Assembly (NCBI GenBank): GCA_040758635.1
Contig: JBFLVI010000007.1
Span: 1 to 64,000 of the forward strand
Direction of reading: 5' to 3'
From: Yes71-27 sp040758635
GTDB lineage: Bacteria; Bacillota; Desulfotomaculia; Desulfotomaculales; Ammonificaceae
Length of the DNA: 64,000 nucleotides
The translations under genes were made by a program, and so were the position numbers. Of the stretch, positions 40,636-49,226 are shown in pieces. A model generated the notes under the pieces. That model was given only the letters and a program-made list of their open reading frames with translations. It had not been told where the DNA came from and did not search any database. The first letter of the stretch is position 1; the number at the start of each line of letters is the position of its first letter.

Positions 40636-42843
40636 ATGTCGGACAAAAATGCTCTAAGAAAGGAAATGGAAGTCGGCGGGCGCCCGCTCGTACTGGAAGT
40701 GGGACGGATGGCCCGCCAGGCATCAAGCGCGGTTCTGGTCCGTTATGGGGAGACGGTAGTCCTGGTAACGGCAACGATAGCCGCGGAACCGCGGGAGGGA
40801 ATCGATTTCTTCCCGCTGCTTGTTGACTACGAAGAACGCCATTATGCCGTGGGGAAAATCCCGGGAGGCTTCCTGCGCCGTGAGGGCAGGCCCGGGGAGA
40901 AGGCCGTGCTTTCGGCCCGGCTCATTGACCGCTCGATCCGGCCGCTGTTCCCCCAGAAGATGCGCCGCGACGTGCACGTGGTGGCAACGGTTTTGTCCGT
41001 TGACCAGGACTGCGCGCCGGAGGTAACGGCGATGATCGGGGCTTCGGCGGCGCTCACCCTGTCGGAAATACCGTTCAACGGGCCGATCGGCGGCGTGATC
41101 GTCGGGCTGGTGGACGGGGAGTGCGTGATAAACCCGACGGTGGCCCAGGAAGAGCGGAGCCGGCTCCACGTTGTTGTCGCCGGGACGCGCGACGCGATCA
41201 TGATGGTTGAATGCGGCGCCAGCGAGGTACCGGAAGCTGAGGTCCTGGAAGCGATAGACCGCGGCCACCGGGTAGTCCGGGAGATTGTCGACTTCATCGC
41301 CGCCTTCCGGGAGGAGGCGCTGGCGCTCGGCCTGGCTGCTCCCAAAATGGAAGTGGTTTTCCCCGAGCCGGACCCGGCCCTGGTAAACGAAATCAGGGAG
41401 GTTGCGCCGGCGGTGCTCCGGGAGGCGGTGGAACGCTGCGCCGCCGAACGGCTGGACAAAAAGGCGCGCGAGGAATACGTGGAAGGCGTCAAGCAGGAGC
41501 TGGCCGTCCGGTTCCTGGAGCAGTATCCGGAAGCGGAGGCGGCGATTAAGGAACAGATCGAAGAGATTGAAAAGGCTGTCGTCCGGGAGTTCATTCAGAC
41601 CCGGAAAGCGCGGATTGACGGGCGGCGCCTGGAAGAAATCAGGCCCCTCGAAGTTGAAGTGGGAGTCTTACCCCGCACCCACGGCTCCGGGCTTTTCAAC
41701 CGGGGCCAGACGCAGGTCCTGTCGGTGGTCACCCTGGGGGCGATCAGCGACGAACAGATCCTCGACGGCCTCGGGCTGGAGGAGACGAAGCGCTTCATGC
41801 ACCATTACAACTTCCCGCCCTTCAGCACCGGCGAGGTCCGGCCCATCCGTTCACCGGGCAGGCGCGAAATCGGGCACGGTGCCCTGGTGGAGCGGGCGCT
41901 GGAGGCGGTTATTCCGCCGGAAGAGGTTTTCCCTTACACCATCAGGATCGTCTCCGAGGTCCTGGAGTCGAACGGCTCGACCTCGATGGCCAGCGTTTGC
42001 GCCAGCTGCCTCGCCCTGATGGACGCCGGTGTGCCGATCAAGGCGCCGGTGGCCGGGATTGCGATGGGGCTCATTAAGGACGGCGACGAGGTGAACGTGC
42101 TGACGGACATCCAGGGACTCGAAGACCACCTGGGCGACATGGACTTCAAGGTGGCTGGGACCAGGCAGGGAATCACGGCGCTGCAAATGGACATCAAGAT
42201 TCCCGGGGTCACACGGGATATTCTTGCGCGGGCGCTGGCCCAGGCGCGGGATGCACGGTTCTTCATTCTGGACACAATGCGGCGGGTCATCGCGGAGCCG
42301 CGGCCCGAGCTTTCGCCGTACGCGCCGCGGGTGCTGCACCTGGTCATTGACCCGGAGAAGATCCGCGACGTTATCGGGCCCGGCGGGAAGATCATCCGGA
42401 AGATTATTGATCTGACCGGGGCGGAAATCGACGTTGAGGACGACGGCAGGGTCTACATCACCGCGCCGACTCAGGACGCCGGGCAGCAGGCGCTGGAGAT
42501 CATCCAGAACCTGACCGCCGAAGTTACCGTGGGACAGACGTATATGGGGCGGGTAACCCGGCTGGCCGATTTCGGTTGCTTCGTCGAGATCATCCCCGGC
42601 GTGCTCGGTTTGCCGGGCAAAGAAGGGCTGGTGCACATCTCGCAGCTTGCACCGCAGCGGGTTGAAAAGGTCGAGGACGTGGTTAAAGAGGGCGACCAGA
42701 TCCTGGTGAAGGTGATCGGCTATGACAACATGGGCCGGATCAAGCTTTCCAAAAAGGAAGCGATGCGGGCCGTGGCCGAACGGGAAGGGAGAAAACACGA
42801 CCGGCGGCCGCACCGGATGAAGATGCATTCTTCCACGAAGTAG
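40636..42843 (+). CDS. pnp: Polyribonucleotide nucleotidyltransferase (PNPase)
   Basis: 735 residues: two RNase PH domains (FFPLLVDYEERHYAVGKIPGGFLRREG; GLFNRGQTQVLSVVTLG, GALVERALEAVIP), the SNGSTSMASVCASCLALMDAGVPI catalytic block, a KH domain (IGPGGKIIRKIIDLTGAEIDVEDDG) and an S1 domain (GQTYMGRVTRLADFGCFVEI). It is a phosphorolytic 3'-5' exonuclease. ATG 40636 has AGGAGG 8 nt upstream. Confidence 0.98.
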   Translation: MSDKNALRKEMEVGGRPLVLEVGRMARQASSAVLVRYGETVVLVTATIAAEPREGIDFFPLLVDYEERHYAVGKIPGGFLRREGRPGEKAVLSARLIDRSIRPLFPQKMRRDVHVVATVLSVDQDCAPEVTAMIGASAALTLSEIPFNGPIGGVIVGLVDGECVINPTVAQEERSRLHVVVAGTRDAIMMVECGASEVPEAEVLEAIDRGHRVVREIVDFIAAFREEALALGLAAPKMEVVFPEPDPALVNEIREVAPAVLREAVERCAAERLDKKAREEYVEGVKQELAVRFLEQYPEAEAAIKEQIEEIEKAVVREFIQTRKARIDGRRLEEIRPLEVEVGVLPRTHGSGLFNRGQTQVLSVVTLGAISDEQILDGLGLEETKRFMHHYNFPPFSTGEVRPIRSPGRREIGHGALVERALEAVIPPEEVFPYTIRIVSEVLESNGSTSMASVCASCLALMDAGVPIKAPVAGIAMGLIKDGDEVNVLTDIQGLEDHLGDMDFKVAGTRQGITALQMDIKIPGVTRDILARALAQARDARFFILDTMRRVIAEPRPELSPYAPRVLHLVIDPEKIRDVIGPGGKIIRKIIDLTGAEIDVEDDGRVYITAPTQDAGQQALEIIQNLTAEVTVGQTYMGRVTRLADFGCFVEIIPGVLGLPGKEGLVHISQLAPQRVEKVEDVVKEGDQILVKVIGYDNMGRIKLSKKEAMRAVAEREGRKHDRRPHRMKMHSSTK

Positions 42844-42979
42844 GATTTTCGCGGCGGCAAATAGTTCGGGCGGCGGGTGCATATTATTTAAACAGGTGTT
42901 GCGAAACTCCCAGGTTAAATTGTTTGAAAGCTCGACGGAGAGAATTGCGTAAACTTTAGAAGGTTCAAACTGCTCAGAT

Positions 42980-43014
42980 CCCCTTTAACGGGGGTTTTAG
43001 CTTTTTAAAGGGGG
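42980..43014 (+). promoter_or_regulatory. Alternative hairpins covering the deacetylase ribosome-binding site
   Basis: CCCCTTTAA (42980-42988) can pair perfectly with TTAAAGGGG (43005-43013), hiding the ribosome-binding site AAGGGGG of the gene at 43023. Alternatively CCCC pairs with GGGG at 42990-42994, a terminator-like hairpin followed by TTTTAGCTTTTT, leaving the site free. Confidence 0.5.
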
Positions 43015-43022
43015 TTGTCCGC

Positions 43023-43739
43023 GTGTACCTGGTTCTCCCGCTCCGCACGGCCATCCGGTATTTCGTCGTCACGGTGCTCGTTTTCGGGATCCCCTCCTTT
43101 ACCGGCTACCTGATTTCCCGGAACGAGCAGGCGGTCACGACCGCCGCACCCGCTCCGGTCTACCAGGGCTCGGGTGAGAAGCGCGTCGTCGCCCTGACGT
43201 TTAACGTGGACTGGGGTGAGGAGCACCTGCCGCGGATATTGCAGATCTTGCGGGAGCACAAGGTGAGGGCGACCTTCTTCCTGGCGGGGCGGTGGGTCGA
43301 AAAGTACCCGGAACTGGCCCGGGAGATCGGCCGCGATTTCGAAGTAGGCAACCACGGCTACAGCCACCGTCACCCCGGGCGGCTTTCGGCGGCGGAGAAC
43401 CTGGCGGAATTAAAGAGTGCCGAGGCGGTGATCGAGCGGGTGACGAAGAAGCGCCCGCAGCTTTTCGCCCCGCCCTACGGCGAGTGTAGCCCCGCCGTTT
43501 TACAGGCGGCGGCCCAGGCCGGGTACCGGGTCATCCTCTGGAGCATTGACCCTGTAGACTGGCGGCAACGCCCGCCCGACGAGATCAGGAGCAAAATCAC
43601 CGGCCGGGTGCACAACGGCGCCATCGTGCTCCTGCACCCTACCGCCTCCACCGTCGAGGCGTTGCCCGGGATCATTAAAGACCTGGCCGGGCGCGGTTTC
43701 ACCTTTGTCACCGTCTCCGAGCTTCTAACGGAGGAATAG
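43023..43739 (+). CDS. Polysaccharide deacetylase family protein (sporulation PdaB-like)
   Basis: 238 residues: a membrane helix (about 10-30), then a NodB-type fold with TFNVDWGEEHLPRIL in place of the classical TFDDGP, the metal-binding histidines NHGYSHRH, FAPPYGE and LHPTAST. The NVDWGEE form is typical of the deacetylase found after pnp in spore formers, related to PdaB. Loss of the first classical Asp makes enzymatic activity uncertain. GTG 43023 has AAGGGGG 8 nt upstream. Confidence 0.88.
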   Translation: MYLVLPLRTAIRYFVVTVLVFGIPSFTGYLISRNEQAVTTAAPAPVYQGSGEKRVVALTFNVDWGEEHLPRILQILREHKVRATFFLAGRWVEKYPELAREIGRDFEVGNHGYSHRHPGRLSAAENLAELKSAEAVIERVTKKRPQLFAPPYGECSPAVLQAAAQAGYRVILWSIDPVDWRQRPPDEIRSKITGRVHNGAIVLLHPTASTVEALPGIIKDLAGRGFTFVTVSELLTEE

Positions 43740-43897
43740 GCCGGCGTCCTTCCATCATACCCGAAAAAGTCAAATGCCGGGAACCCGTGCCGGGCCGGCT
43801 TAATTTTTCGGTGGTATTTCCGGGAAAGATAAAAAGGATTACGGTTCGTCCCTGTCGAAATATTTCCAACCAGTGCCTCTCACGGGAAGTGGTAGTT

Positions 43898-45160
43898 TTG
43901 ATCCAGGTACAGAACCTGCCGAACGGTGTAACCGTTCTGGCCGAAGAGATTTCCCATGTCCGGTCGGTGGCGGTCGGGGTGTGGGTCAACGTGGGCTCGC
44001 GCGACGAGCAGCCGGAGCAAAACGGCGTCTCGCATTTCATCGAGCACGCCCTTTTCAAGGGCACAACCACCCGTTCCGCCCAGCGGATCGCCGAGGAACT
44101 CGACGCCGTCGGCGGCCAGCTCAACGCCTTCACGACTAAAGAGTACACCTGTTTTTACGCGAAGGTGCTCGACGAGTACTTCGAGCTTGCCGTTGACGTC
44201 CTGACCGACATGCTGTTCAATTCTCGTTTCAACGCGGAAGACCTGGAGCGGGAAAAGAACGTCATCATTGAGGAAATAAGGATGTACGAAGACACCCCGG
44301 ACGAACTGGTGCATGACGTTTTCACCAGCACCCTCTGGAACGGTCATTCCCTGGGACGGCCGGTCATCGGTACGGAAGAAGTGGTGCGCACCCTGACCCG
44401 GGAGGATTTGCTGCGGTATTACGAGCGGAACTACCTTCAGGGACGGATGGTGGTGGCGGTTGCCGGCAACGTCCCGGTGGCTAAGGTGATGGAAACTCTC
44501 GGTAAGGCTTTCGAGAGGATGAAGGGGGGCAACAACGTCCGGAAACTGGTCCGGCCCTTGCCGCAGGCCGAATTTCGCTGCTGCACCCGCGACACCGAGC
44601 AGGTGCACCTTTGCGTCGGCACGCCGGGAGTGGCGCTGAGCGACGACACGGTCTACGTTTTCCAAGTGCTCAACACCATTCTGGGCGGCGGGATGAGCTC
44701 CCGGCTCTTCCAGCGCATCAGAGAGGAGCACGGCCTGGTGTACGCCGTTTATTCCTACCACAGCTCCTACCACGACACCGGTCTGTTCGGGATTTATGCC
44801 GGCCTGGCCGCGCCGAACGTGAACCGGACGCTCGAAATGATTGCCGCCGAAATCGCCGCCGTCCGGGACTGGGGGGTCACGGAGGAAGAACTAAACAGGG
44901 CCAAGAACCAGCTCAAGGGAAGCTTCCTGCTCAGCCTGGAAAGCGTGACGACCCGGATGAGCCGGATGGGCAAATCGCAGCTCTACCTCGGCCGCCCGAT
45001 CACGCCGGAGGAAACCGTGGCCCGGATCGAGAGCGTTACGCTGGAGGACATTCGGCAGCTCGCCCGGCAGGTGTTCCGGCCCGGGAACTTCGCCTTTGCT
45101 TCGATCGGTCCGTGGGAAGACGGCGCCGGCTGGAGGGAGATCGTGGGGAGGCTTTCGTGA
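43898..45160 (+). CDS. M16 family zinc peptidase (processing-peptidase-like)
   Basis: 420 residues, the normal length. The inverted zinc motif HFIEH (HxxEH) lies near residue 50 in GVSHFIEHALFKGTTTRSA, with the distal Glu in EEIRMYEDTPDE. The C-terminal half has the substrate-binding repeat (GGGMSSRLFQRIREEHGLVYAVYSYHS). It resembles B. subtilis MlpA/YmxG encoded at the same place. TTG 43898 was chosen because homology begins IQVQNLPNGVTVLAEE. It ends in a GTGA overlap with dut. Confidence 0.93.
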   Translation: MIQVQNLPNGVTVLAEEISHVRSVAVGVWVNVGSRDEQPEQNGVSHFIEHALFKGTTTRSAQRIAEELDAVGGQLNAFTTKEYTCFYAKVLDEYFELAVDVLTDMLFNSRFNAEDLEREKNVIIEEIRMYEDTPDELVHDVFTSTLWNGHSLGRPVIGTEEVVRTLTREDLLRYYERNYLQGRMVVAVAGNVPVAKVMETLGKAFERMKGGNNVRKLVRPLPQAEFRCCTRDTEQVHLCVGTPGVALSDDTVYVFQVLNTILGGGMSSRLFQRIREEHGLVYAVYSYHSSYHDTGLFGIYAGLAAPNVNRTLEMIAAEIAAVRDWGVTEEELNRAKNQLKGSFLLSLESVTTRMSRMGKSQLYLGRPITPEETVARIESVTLEDIRQLARQVFRPGNFAFASIGPWEDGAGWREIVGRLS

Positions 45161-45612
45161 GCACAGACCGTGCGGTGAAGGTTGCAGTCCGGCGGCTGCC
45201 GGGGGCGGAGGACCTGCCGCTGCCTGAGTACGCCACCCCGGGCGCCGCCGGAGTGGACCTGCACGCTGCAGTGGACGAAGAGACGACGCTTCCGCCCGGC
45301 GGCTGGTGCCTGGTGCCGACCGGTATCGCCATCGCGCTGCCGGAAGGGTACGAGGGGCAGGTGAGGCCCCGCAGCGGCCTGGCCTTGAAGCATGGCGTCA
45401 CCCTGTTGAACACCCCCGGGACGGTGGACGCCGACTACCGTGGCGAAGTCAAGGTTATTCTGATTAATCTCGGCAAGGAACCGTTTACCGTCCGGCGGGG
45501 GGACCGGATCGCGCAGCTCGTCGTCCAGCCCGTGGCGAGGATCGTCTGGCGTGAAACCTCCAGCCTCGAGGAAACGGACCGGGGCGACGGGGGCTTCGGG
45601 CATACGGGATAA
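45157..45612 (+). CDS. dut: dUTP diphosphatase
   Basis: 151-residue trimeric dUTPase: ATPGAAGVDLHAA, RPRSGLALKHGVTLLNTPGTVDADYRGEVKVILIN, RRGDRIAQLVVQPV and the C-terminal P-loop-like DRGDGGFGHTG. It hydrolyses dUTP to dUMP. GTG 45157 overlaps the preceding stop codon. Confidence 0.97.
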   Translation: MSTDRAVKVAVRRLPGAEDLPLPEYATPGAAGVDLHAAVDEETTLPPGGWCLVPTGIAIALPEGYEGQVRPRSGLALKHGVTLLNTPGTVDADYRGEVKVILINLGKEPFTVRRGDRIAQLVVQPVARIVWRETSSLEETDRGDGGFGHTG

Positions 45613-46104
45613 AAATCGGGAGTCAGACGCAGGAGGCCGGAGTGCTTGCAGGGGTTCGCGTAGCGGATCCTTTTTATTCTGAATTCTAGCTTCTGACTCC
45701 CTTAAAAATATAAGGTTTCTGCAGCGGCGACTTCAGGCAAGACCGGCTCGCGCCGGATTCCTGCGCTGACCGCACTATCGCTCGTCACCGGCTCTCCGTC
45801 CGGCACTGCGCAAACTCGGCGTCCCTGCCTCGGTTGCGCTTGCCGGCATCCGTGCCGGCATCCGGACTTCGAGCCGTTGCCTCGCCAAGTGCGGTTCGCA
45901 GCTCGTCATACGGCGCGCCTCCGGTCTTGCCACAGGTCCTACATACATTTTCATTCCCGGTGGCGACGATTAATTGTCGTGAACGACTCCCCCGACTTTC
46001 GGTTCCTGCCTTCCGACTCCCATCTTTTTACCCCCTGCCTCCCGCTTCTGAACTTCCGGCTTCTGGATTATCGCCTCAAGTCATAACCCGGTCTGTCCCT
46101 TCAT
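45613..46104. other. Gene-free, repeat-rich region after dut
   Basis: It holds an inverted repeat with TTCGCGTAGCGG at its centre (45618-45701) and then a pyrimidine-rich stretch (about 45970-46080) of degenerate CCTGCCTTCCGACTCC-like units. Several GC-rich imperfect palindromes lie between. No coding sequence is convincing. Confidence 0.65.
45618..45701 (+). repeat. GAGGTnAGA-type inverted repeat, copy 2
   Basis: GGGAGTCAGA (45618-45627) pairs with TCTGACTCCC (45692-45701). The centre contains TTCGCGTAGCGGA (45655-45667), close to the palindrome core of the copy at 59519-59583. CTTAAAAATATAAGG follows. Confidence 0.6.
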
Positions 46105-46479
46105 ATGCATAGACCGGGGGTGGACAATGTGCTGGCAACGGTGCTCTTCTTTATCGCGGTGCTCGTCCTGGTGGGGTTGGCCATGTGGGAAAGGGCCCGC
46201 CAGGTTTCCGCCCAAGGTAAGACCCTGAACGGCACCGCGCGTCCCTCCCCGTTTACAAACGCCCTAGCCTACCTGGTCGGTGTGGCAGGGGGCATTTACC
46301 TCTCGCTCTCCCTGGTCGTTGATTTTCTCGGTGCGAAAGTTCCGGCCCAGGTCAACATCTGGGGTCTCGAAATCGATCCTCTGGCCGCCGCGGCCATCCT
46401 GCTGGCGGTTCTCCAACCGTTTCTCCTGCGTTTGTACTGGTACGTCCGCCGTTTCACCGGCGGCTTTTCGGCACGGTAA
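46105..46479 (+). CDS. Small membrane protein of unknown function
   Basis: 124 residues with three hydrophobic segments (about 8-27, 50-72 and 88-108) and a basic C-terminus. No family was recognised. It lies between dut and ylmC on the same strand, after a repeat-rich gap. Start uncertain: ATG 46105, or GTG 46120 or 46129 behind CCGGGGGTGG. Confidence 0.6.
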   Translation: MHRPGVDNVLATVLFFIAVLVLVGLAMWERARQVSAQGKTLNGTARPSPFTNALAYLVGVAGGIYLSLSLVVDFLGAKVPAQVNIWGLEIDPLAAAAILLAVLQPFLLRLYWYVRRFTGGFSAR

Positions 46480-46588
46480 CGATCCGCTCAGCCGTCTTTC
46501 TTTCCGGCTTAACCGCTTGCTCCGGTGCCTTCGCGGGAATATTTTGCCCCGCAAGCCAACTTAACTGCAACTGCAAAGGAGGTATAGC

Positions 46589-46846
46589 ATGCGCTTGGCT
46601 GAACTCGTAGGCAAGGAAATCGTAAACATTCACGACGGCGCGCGCCTGGGCGTGGTGGGTGAGTCCGACCTGACAATTGACGCCGAATCGGGCCAGGTCC
46701 AGAGCATCATCCTGCCGCGGCGGGCCAACCTGCTGACCATCTGGATGGACCGGCAGCAGCTCGTAATCCCCTGGGAGGCCATCAAAAAGATCGGCTCCGA
46801 GGTCATCGTCGTCGAACTCGACCGCACCAACCCCGTGTTCCGGTGA
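46589..46846 (+). CDS. ylmC: YlmC/YmxH family sporulation protein (PRC-barrel)
   Basis: 85 residues: MRLAELVGKEIVNIHDGARLGVVGESDLTI, LPRRANLLTIWMDRQQLVIPWEAIKKIGSEVIVVEL. A single PRC-barrel domain of the YlmC/YmxH group, found near pnp and dap genes in spore formers. ATG 46589 has AAAGGAGGT upstream. A strong terminator follows. Confidence 0.92.
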   Translation: MRLAELVGKEIVNIHDGARLGVVGESDLTIDAESGQVQSIILPRRANLLTIWMDRQQLVIPWEAIKKIGSEVIVVELDRTNPVFR

Positions 46847-46880
46847 ATCTTTTTTAGCTAAAGTGAGATAAGCCAAACAA

Positions 46881-46915
46881 AAACCCGCGTCAAATACCCA
46901 GAGCGGGTTTTTTTT
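46881..46915 (+). terminator. Intrinsic terminator after ylmC
   Basis: AAACCCGC (46881-46888) pairs with GCGGGTTT (46903-46910), followed by a run of T. Confidence 0.88.
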
Positions 46916-46946
46916 ATTTACATTACTAACTTTTCACCCGTTTTGA

Positions 46947-46983
46947 GTAGCACCCGGCCTCCGGGCCGGGTGAGGATTGAAAC
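46947..46983 (+). repeat. CRISPR-type repeat 1
   Basis: 37 bp, palindromic core at positions 5-26 of the unit and terminal ATTGAAAC. It follows an AT-rich stretch after the ylmC terminator that could be leader-like. Confidence 0.8.
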
Positions 46984-46992
46984 ATATACCAG

Positions 46993-47021
46993 TTGCCCAT
47001 TGCTATCATATATGCTATTAT
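46993..47021 (+). promoter_or_regulatory. Promoter of hicAB
   Basis: TTGCCC (46993-46998) and TATTAT (47016-47021) with 17 bp between, beginning 9 bp after CRISPR repeat 1. The spacer sequence is AT-rich and partly palindromic, a likely HicB operator. Confidence 0.7.
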
Positions 47022-47044
47022 AACCATAAAAAGGCGGGGCCGTA

Positions 47045-47293
47045 GTGGGCGATCTCGAAAAGTTTCTTGAAAGAGTCAAGCAAAATCCGAAAGCCGTGCG
47101 GTTTAGTGAACTGGATAAGATACTTCGAAAAGCAGGGTTTATCAGATCCCAGCCCGGCGGCGGCTCTAGTCACTATATATACCGCAAGGGCCGTCAAAAA
47201 CTGGTCGTTCCCTACCGGCGACCATATATTCTTCAGGCCTATGTGGCCCGAGCGATTAAACTACTGGAAGAGGAGGTGGAGGAGAATGACTAA
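47045..47293 (+). CDS. hicA: HicA mRNA interferase toxin
   Basis: 82 residues with a dsRBD-like fold: RFSELDKILRKAGFIRSQPGGGSSHYIYRKG holds the catalytic histidine (GSSH), and VPYRRPYILQAYVARAIKLL follows. HicA cleaves mRNA and is blocked by HicB. GTG 47045 has AAGGCGGGG upstream. It overlaps hicB by 8 bp. The operon lies between two CRISPR-type repeats and is more AT-rich than the surroundings. Confidence 0.9.
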   Translation: MGDLEKFLERVKQNPKAVRFSELDKILRKAGFIRSQPGGGSSHYIYRKGRQKLVVPYRRPYILQAYVARAIKLLEEEVEEND

Positions 47294-47678
47294 GACTTTG
47301 GAGTATTACCTTAAGCTTCCGTACAAAATCGTGTTGCACCCCTCTCCCGAAGGGGGATATGCCGTAGAAATCCCAGATCTCCCCGGTTGTATTTCTCAGG
47401 GAGATACGATCCAAGAAGCGATGGAGATGATCGAAGACGCCAAGCGAACCTGGATCGCCGACGCTCTGGAACACGGGGAGCCCGTCCCGGAACCGAGCCC
47501 TGAGGAGTATAGCGGGCGCATCCTGCTCCGGACCCCGAAATCGCTCCACCGCGCTTTAATAGAGAAAGCTAAGGCGGAAGGAGTGAGTCTCAATCAGTAC
47601 ATTAATTACCAGCTTGCCCGGACTATTGAAAGGAGAAAAACCGCTTCGGCACCAAAGGGAGAACGAAAGTTACTGTAG
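47286..47678 (+). CDS. hicB: HicB antitoxin
   Basis: 130 residues: a partial RNase H-fold domain (YKIVLHPSPEGGYAVEIPDLPGCISQGDTIQEAMEMIEDA) and a C-terminal ribbon-helix-helix (KSLHRALIEKAKAEGVSLNQYINYQLAR) that binds its own promoter. ATG 47286 has GGAGGTGGAGG upstream. The stop codon TAG (47676-47678) is bases 2-4 of the second CRISPR-type repeat, so the gene ends exactly at the repeat. Confidence 0.92.
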   Translation: MTKTLEYYLKLPYKIVLHPSPEGGYAVEIPDLPGCISQGDTIQEAMEMIEDAKRTWIADALEHGEPVPEPSPEEYSGRILLRTPKSLHRALIEKAKAEGVSLNQYINYQLARTIERRKTASAPKGERKLL

Positions 47679-47711
47679 CACCCGGCCTCCGGGCCGGGTG
47701 AGGATCGAGAC
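47675..47711 (+). repeat. CRISPR-type repeat 2 (3'-degenerate)
   Basis: 35 of 37 bases match repeat 1; changes are T to C at 47706 and A to G at 47709. It supplies the hicB stop codon, and its hairpin would form the 3' end region of the hicAB mRNA. Confidence 0.8.
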
Positions 47712-47753
47712 TAGCGCAGAGCCGCTGAAGGCAGCGCATAGAAGCGCCCGCGG

Positions 47754-49226
47754 CTACTTAATCGGCCGTTCGAGCCGTGCCAGATCTTTGCCGGGCGGGC
47801 CGGCAACGTTTCCCGGTTTGCCTCGCACAAGGGAAGTGATCATTCCGACACAGGCTACGAAAGCGCCGACGAGAAGGGTGTCGTGGAGCGCGCCGGTGAA
47901 GGCAGCCCCTGGGATCACGGCTTTTTCCACACCGGCCGCGGCTGCGGCGGCAAGGTTCGCGGGCAGGCGGTGGTTGAACACAGCCCCGGCCAGGGCTACA
48001 CCCATAACCATACCCCCGTTTCTGGCGGTGGCGAGTACCCCGCCCGCAATGCCGAGGTGGGTGCGGGGGACGCTGCCCATCAGGGCGCTGCTGTTGGGAG
48101 ACTGGAAGATGCCGTTGCCGAGTCCAAGGAGCACAAGCGGCAAGACTATCTCCAAAACACCGCTTTGCGGACTCAAGCGGCTGAGGAGTACCAAGGAGAG
48201 GGCGGATACCGCCATGCCGAAGGAGCTCAAACCCCTAGAACCGATGCGGTCGGAAAGTGTGCCGCTTAAAGGACTAACAACGAGAATCACCAGGGGAAAA
48301 CTCGAGAGAAGCATGCCTGCCCGGGCTGCGTCTAACCGGAGCACTTCTTTGAAGTAAAAGGGGAGCAGAAAGACCACCATGTACTGCACAACAAAGTTGA
48401 TAACGGCGCTCGCGACGGCAGCCGAAAACAGGCGGTTCTTGAAGAGGTGCAGTTCCATCATGGGCGTGGCGCAGGTAAGCTCGCGCCAGATAAAAAGGGA
48501 AAAGAAAACGGCGGCGAAGGTTAAAAGGCCCAGTGAGGCCTGCGAGCCCCACCCCCATTCTTCCCCGTGACTTAAGGCGAGCAAAAGCAACCCCAGGGCG
48601 AAAAAGACGGTAACCGCACCGGGCAGGTCGAAACTCTGTCGTGTCCTGGGCCGCGGCGCCAGCACCAGATAGGACCACACCATTACCAGGACACACAGCG
48701 GCACATTGATAAAGAAAAGCATCCGCCAACCGGCATAATTCAGCAGCAGGCCGCCAAAAGTAGGCCCGAAGCCCAAGGCGCAAGCGACAAACACCCCGAG
48801 AAAACCGAGGGCTTTTCCGCGTTCCTGTGGCGGAAAGGCCTCCGTAATCATCGCGGGGCCGACGGCCATGACCATAGCTGCGCCTATGCCTTGGACAATC
48901 CGGAGCGCGATCAGGATAAATATAGAAGGGGCGATCCCGCACAGGACGGAGCTGGCCGTGAAGATGAGGGCTCCCAGAAGGTAGATTTTCCTAAACCCGT
49001 ACATGTCTCCAAGTCGGCCGAAAGTGAGCAGGAGCGTGGAAATAGCCAGGAGGAAAGCCATAAGCACCCATTCAACCACCGACATCGGCGCGTGAAAGTA
49101 CGACCCGATAAACGGCACGGCGATGTTCATCATGCTGGTGTTCAAGGCCATAACAAAAGTCCCGACGCCAACTGCGCCGAGGACCTGCCATTTACTCTGC
49201 TGAACGATGGCTGCCTCCCCTTTCAT
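47754..49226 (-). CDS. MFS drug exporter, DHA2 (EmrB/QacA) type
   Basis: 490 residues with about 14 predicted membrane helices. It begins WQVLGAVGVGTFVMALNTSMMNIAVPFI; motif A appears as FGRLGDMYGFRKIYLLG, and motif C-like GFGPTFGG lies in helix 5. Proton-driven efflux of drugs or metabolites is the family role; the substrate is unknown. ATG 49226 was chosen to give a normal N-terminus; the frame continues upstream to 49487 through repeat element copy B, which is unlikely to be translated. Confidence 0.88.
   Translation of the reverse strand: MKGEAAIVQQSKWQVLGAVGVGTFVMALNTSMMNIAVPFIGSYFHAPMSVVEWVLMAFLLAISTLLLTFGRLGDMYGFRKIYLLGALIFTASSVLCGIAPSIFILIALRIVQGIGAAMVMAVGPAMITEAFPPQERGKALGFLGVFVACALGFGPTFGGLLLNYAGWRMLFFINVPLCVLVMVWSYLVLAPRPRTRQSFDLPGAVTVFFALGLLLLALSHGEEWGWGSQASLGLLTFAAVFFSLFIWRELTCATPMMELHLFKNRLFSAAVASAVINFVVQYMVVFLLPFYFKEVLRLDAARAGMLLSSFPLVILVVSPLSGTLSDRIGSRGLSSFGMAVSALSLVLLSRLSPQSGVLEIVLPLVLLGLGNGIFQSPNSSALMGSVPRTHLGIAGGVLATARNGGMVMGVALAGAVFNHRLPANLAAAAAAGVEKAVIPGAAFTGALHDTLLVGAFVACVGMITSLVRGKPGNVAGPPGKDLARLERPIK

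Larger units (their letters stand above)
46947..47711 (+). CRISPR. Two CRISPR-type repeats flanking hicAB
   Basis: A 37-bp repeat starts GTAGCACCCGG, has a 9-bp hairpin CACCCGGCC-TCCG-GGCCGGGTG and ends GAGGATTGAAAC, the hallmark 3' end of many CRISPR repeats. Copy 1 is 46947-46983. Copy 2 (47675-47711) differs only at two 3' positions (GATCGAGAC), as terminal repeats often do. The 691 bp between them is the hicAB operon, not a normal ~35-bp spacer. No cas genes are in the window. Confidence 0.75.

Noticed and set aside
45834..46112. Plus-strand open frames through the pyrimidine-rich gap after dut
   Set aside because: Low-complexity Pro/Ser/Leu-rich translation of degenerate repeats with no ribosome-binding site or family match.
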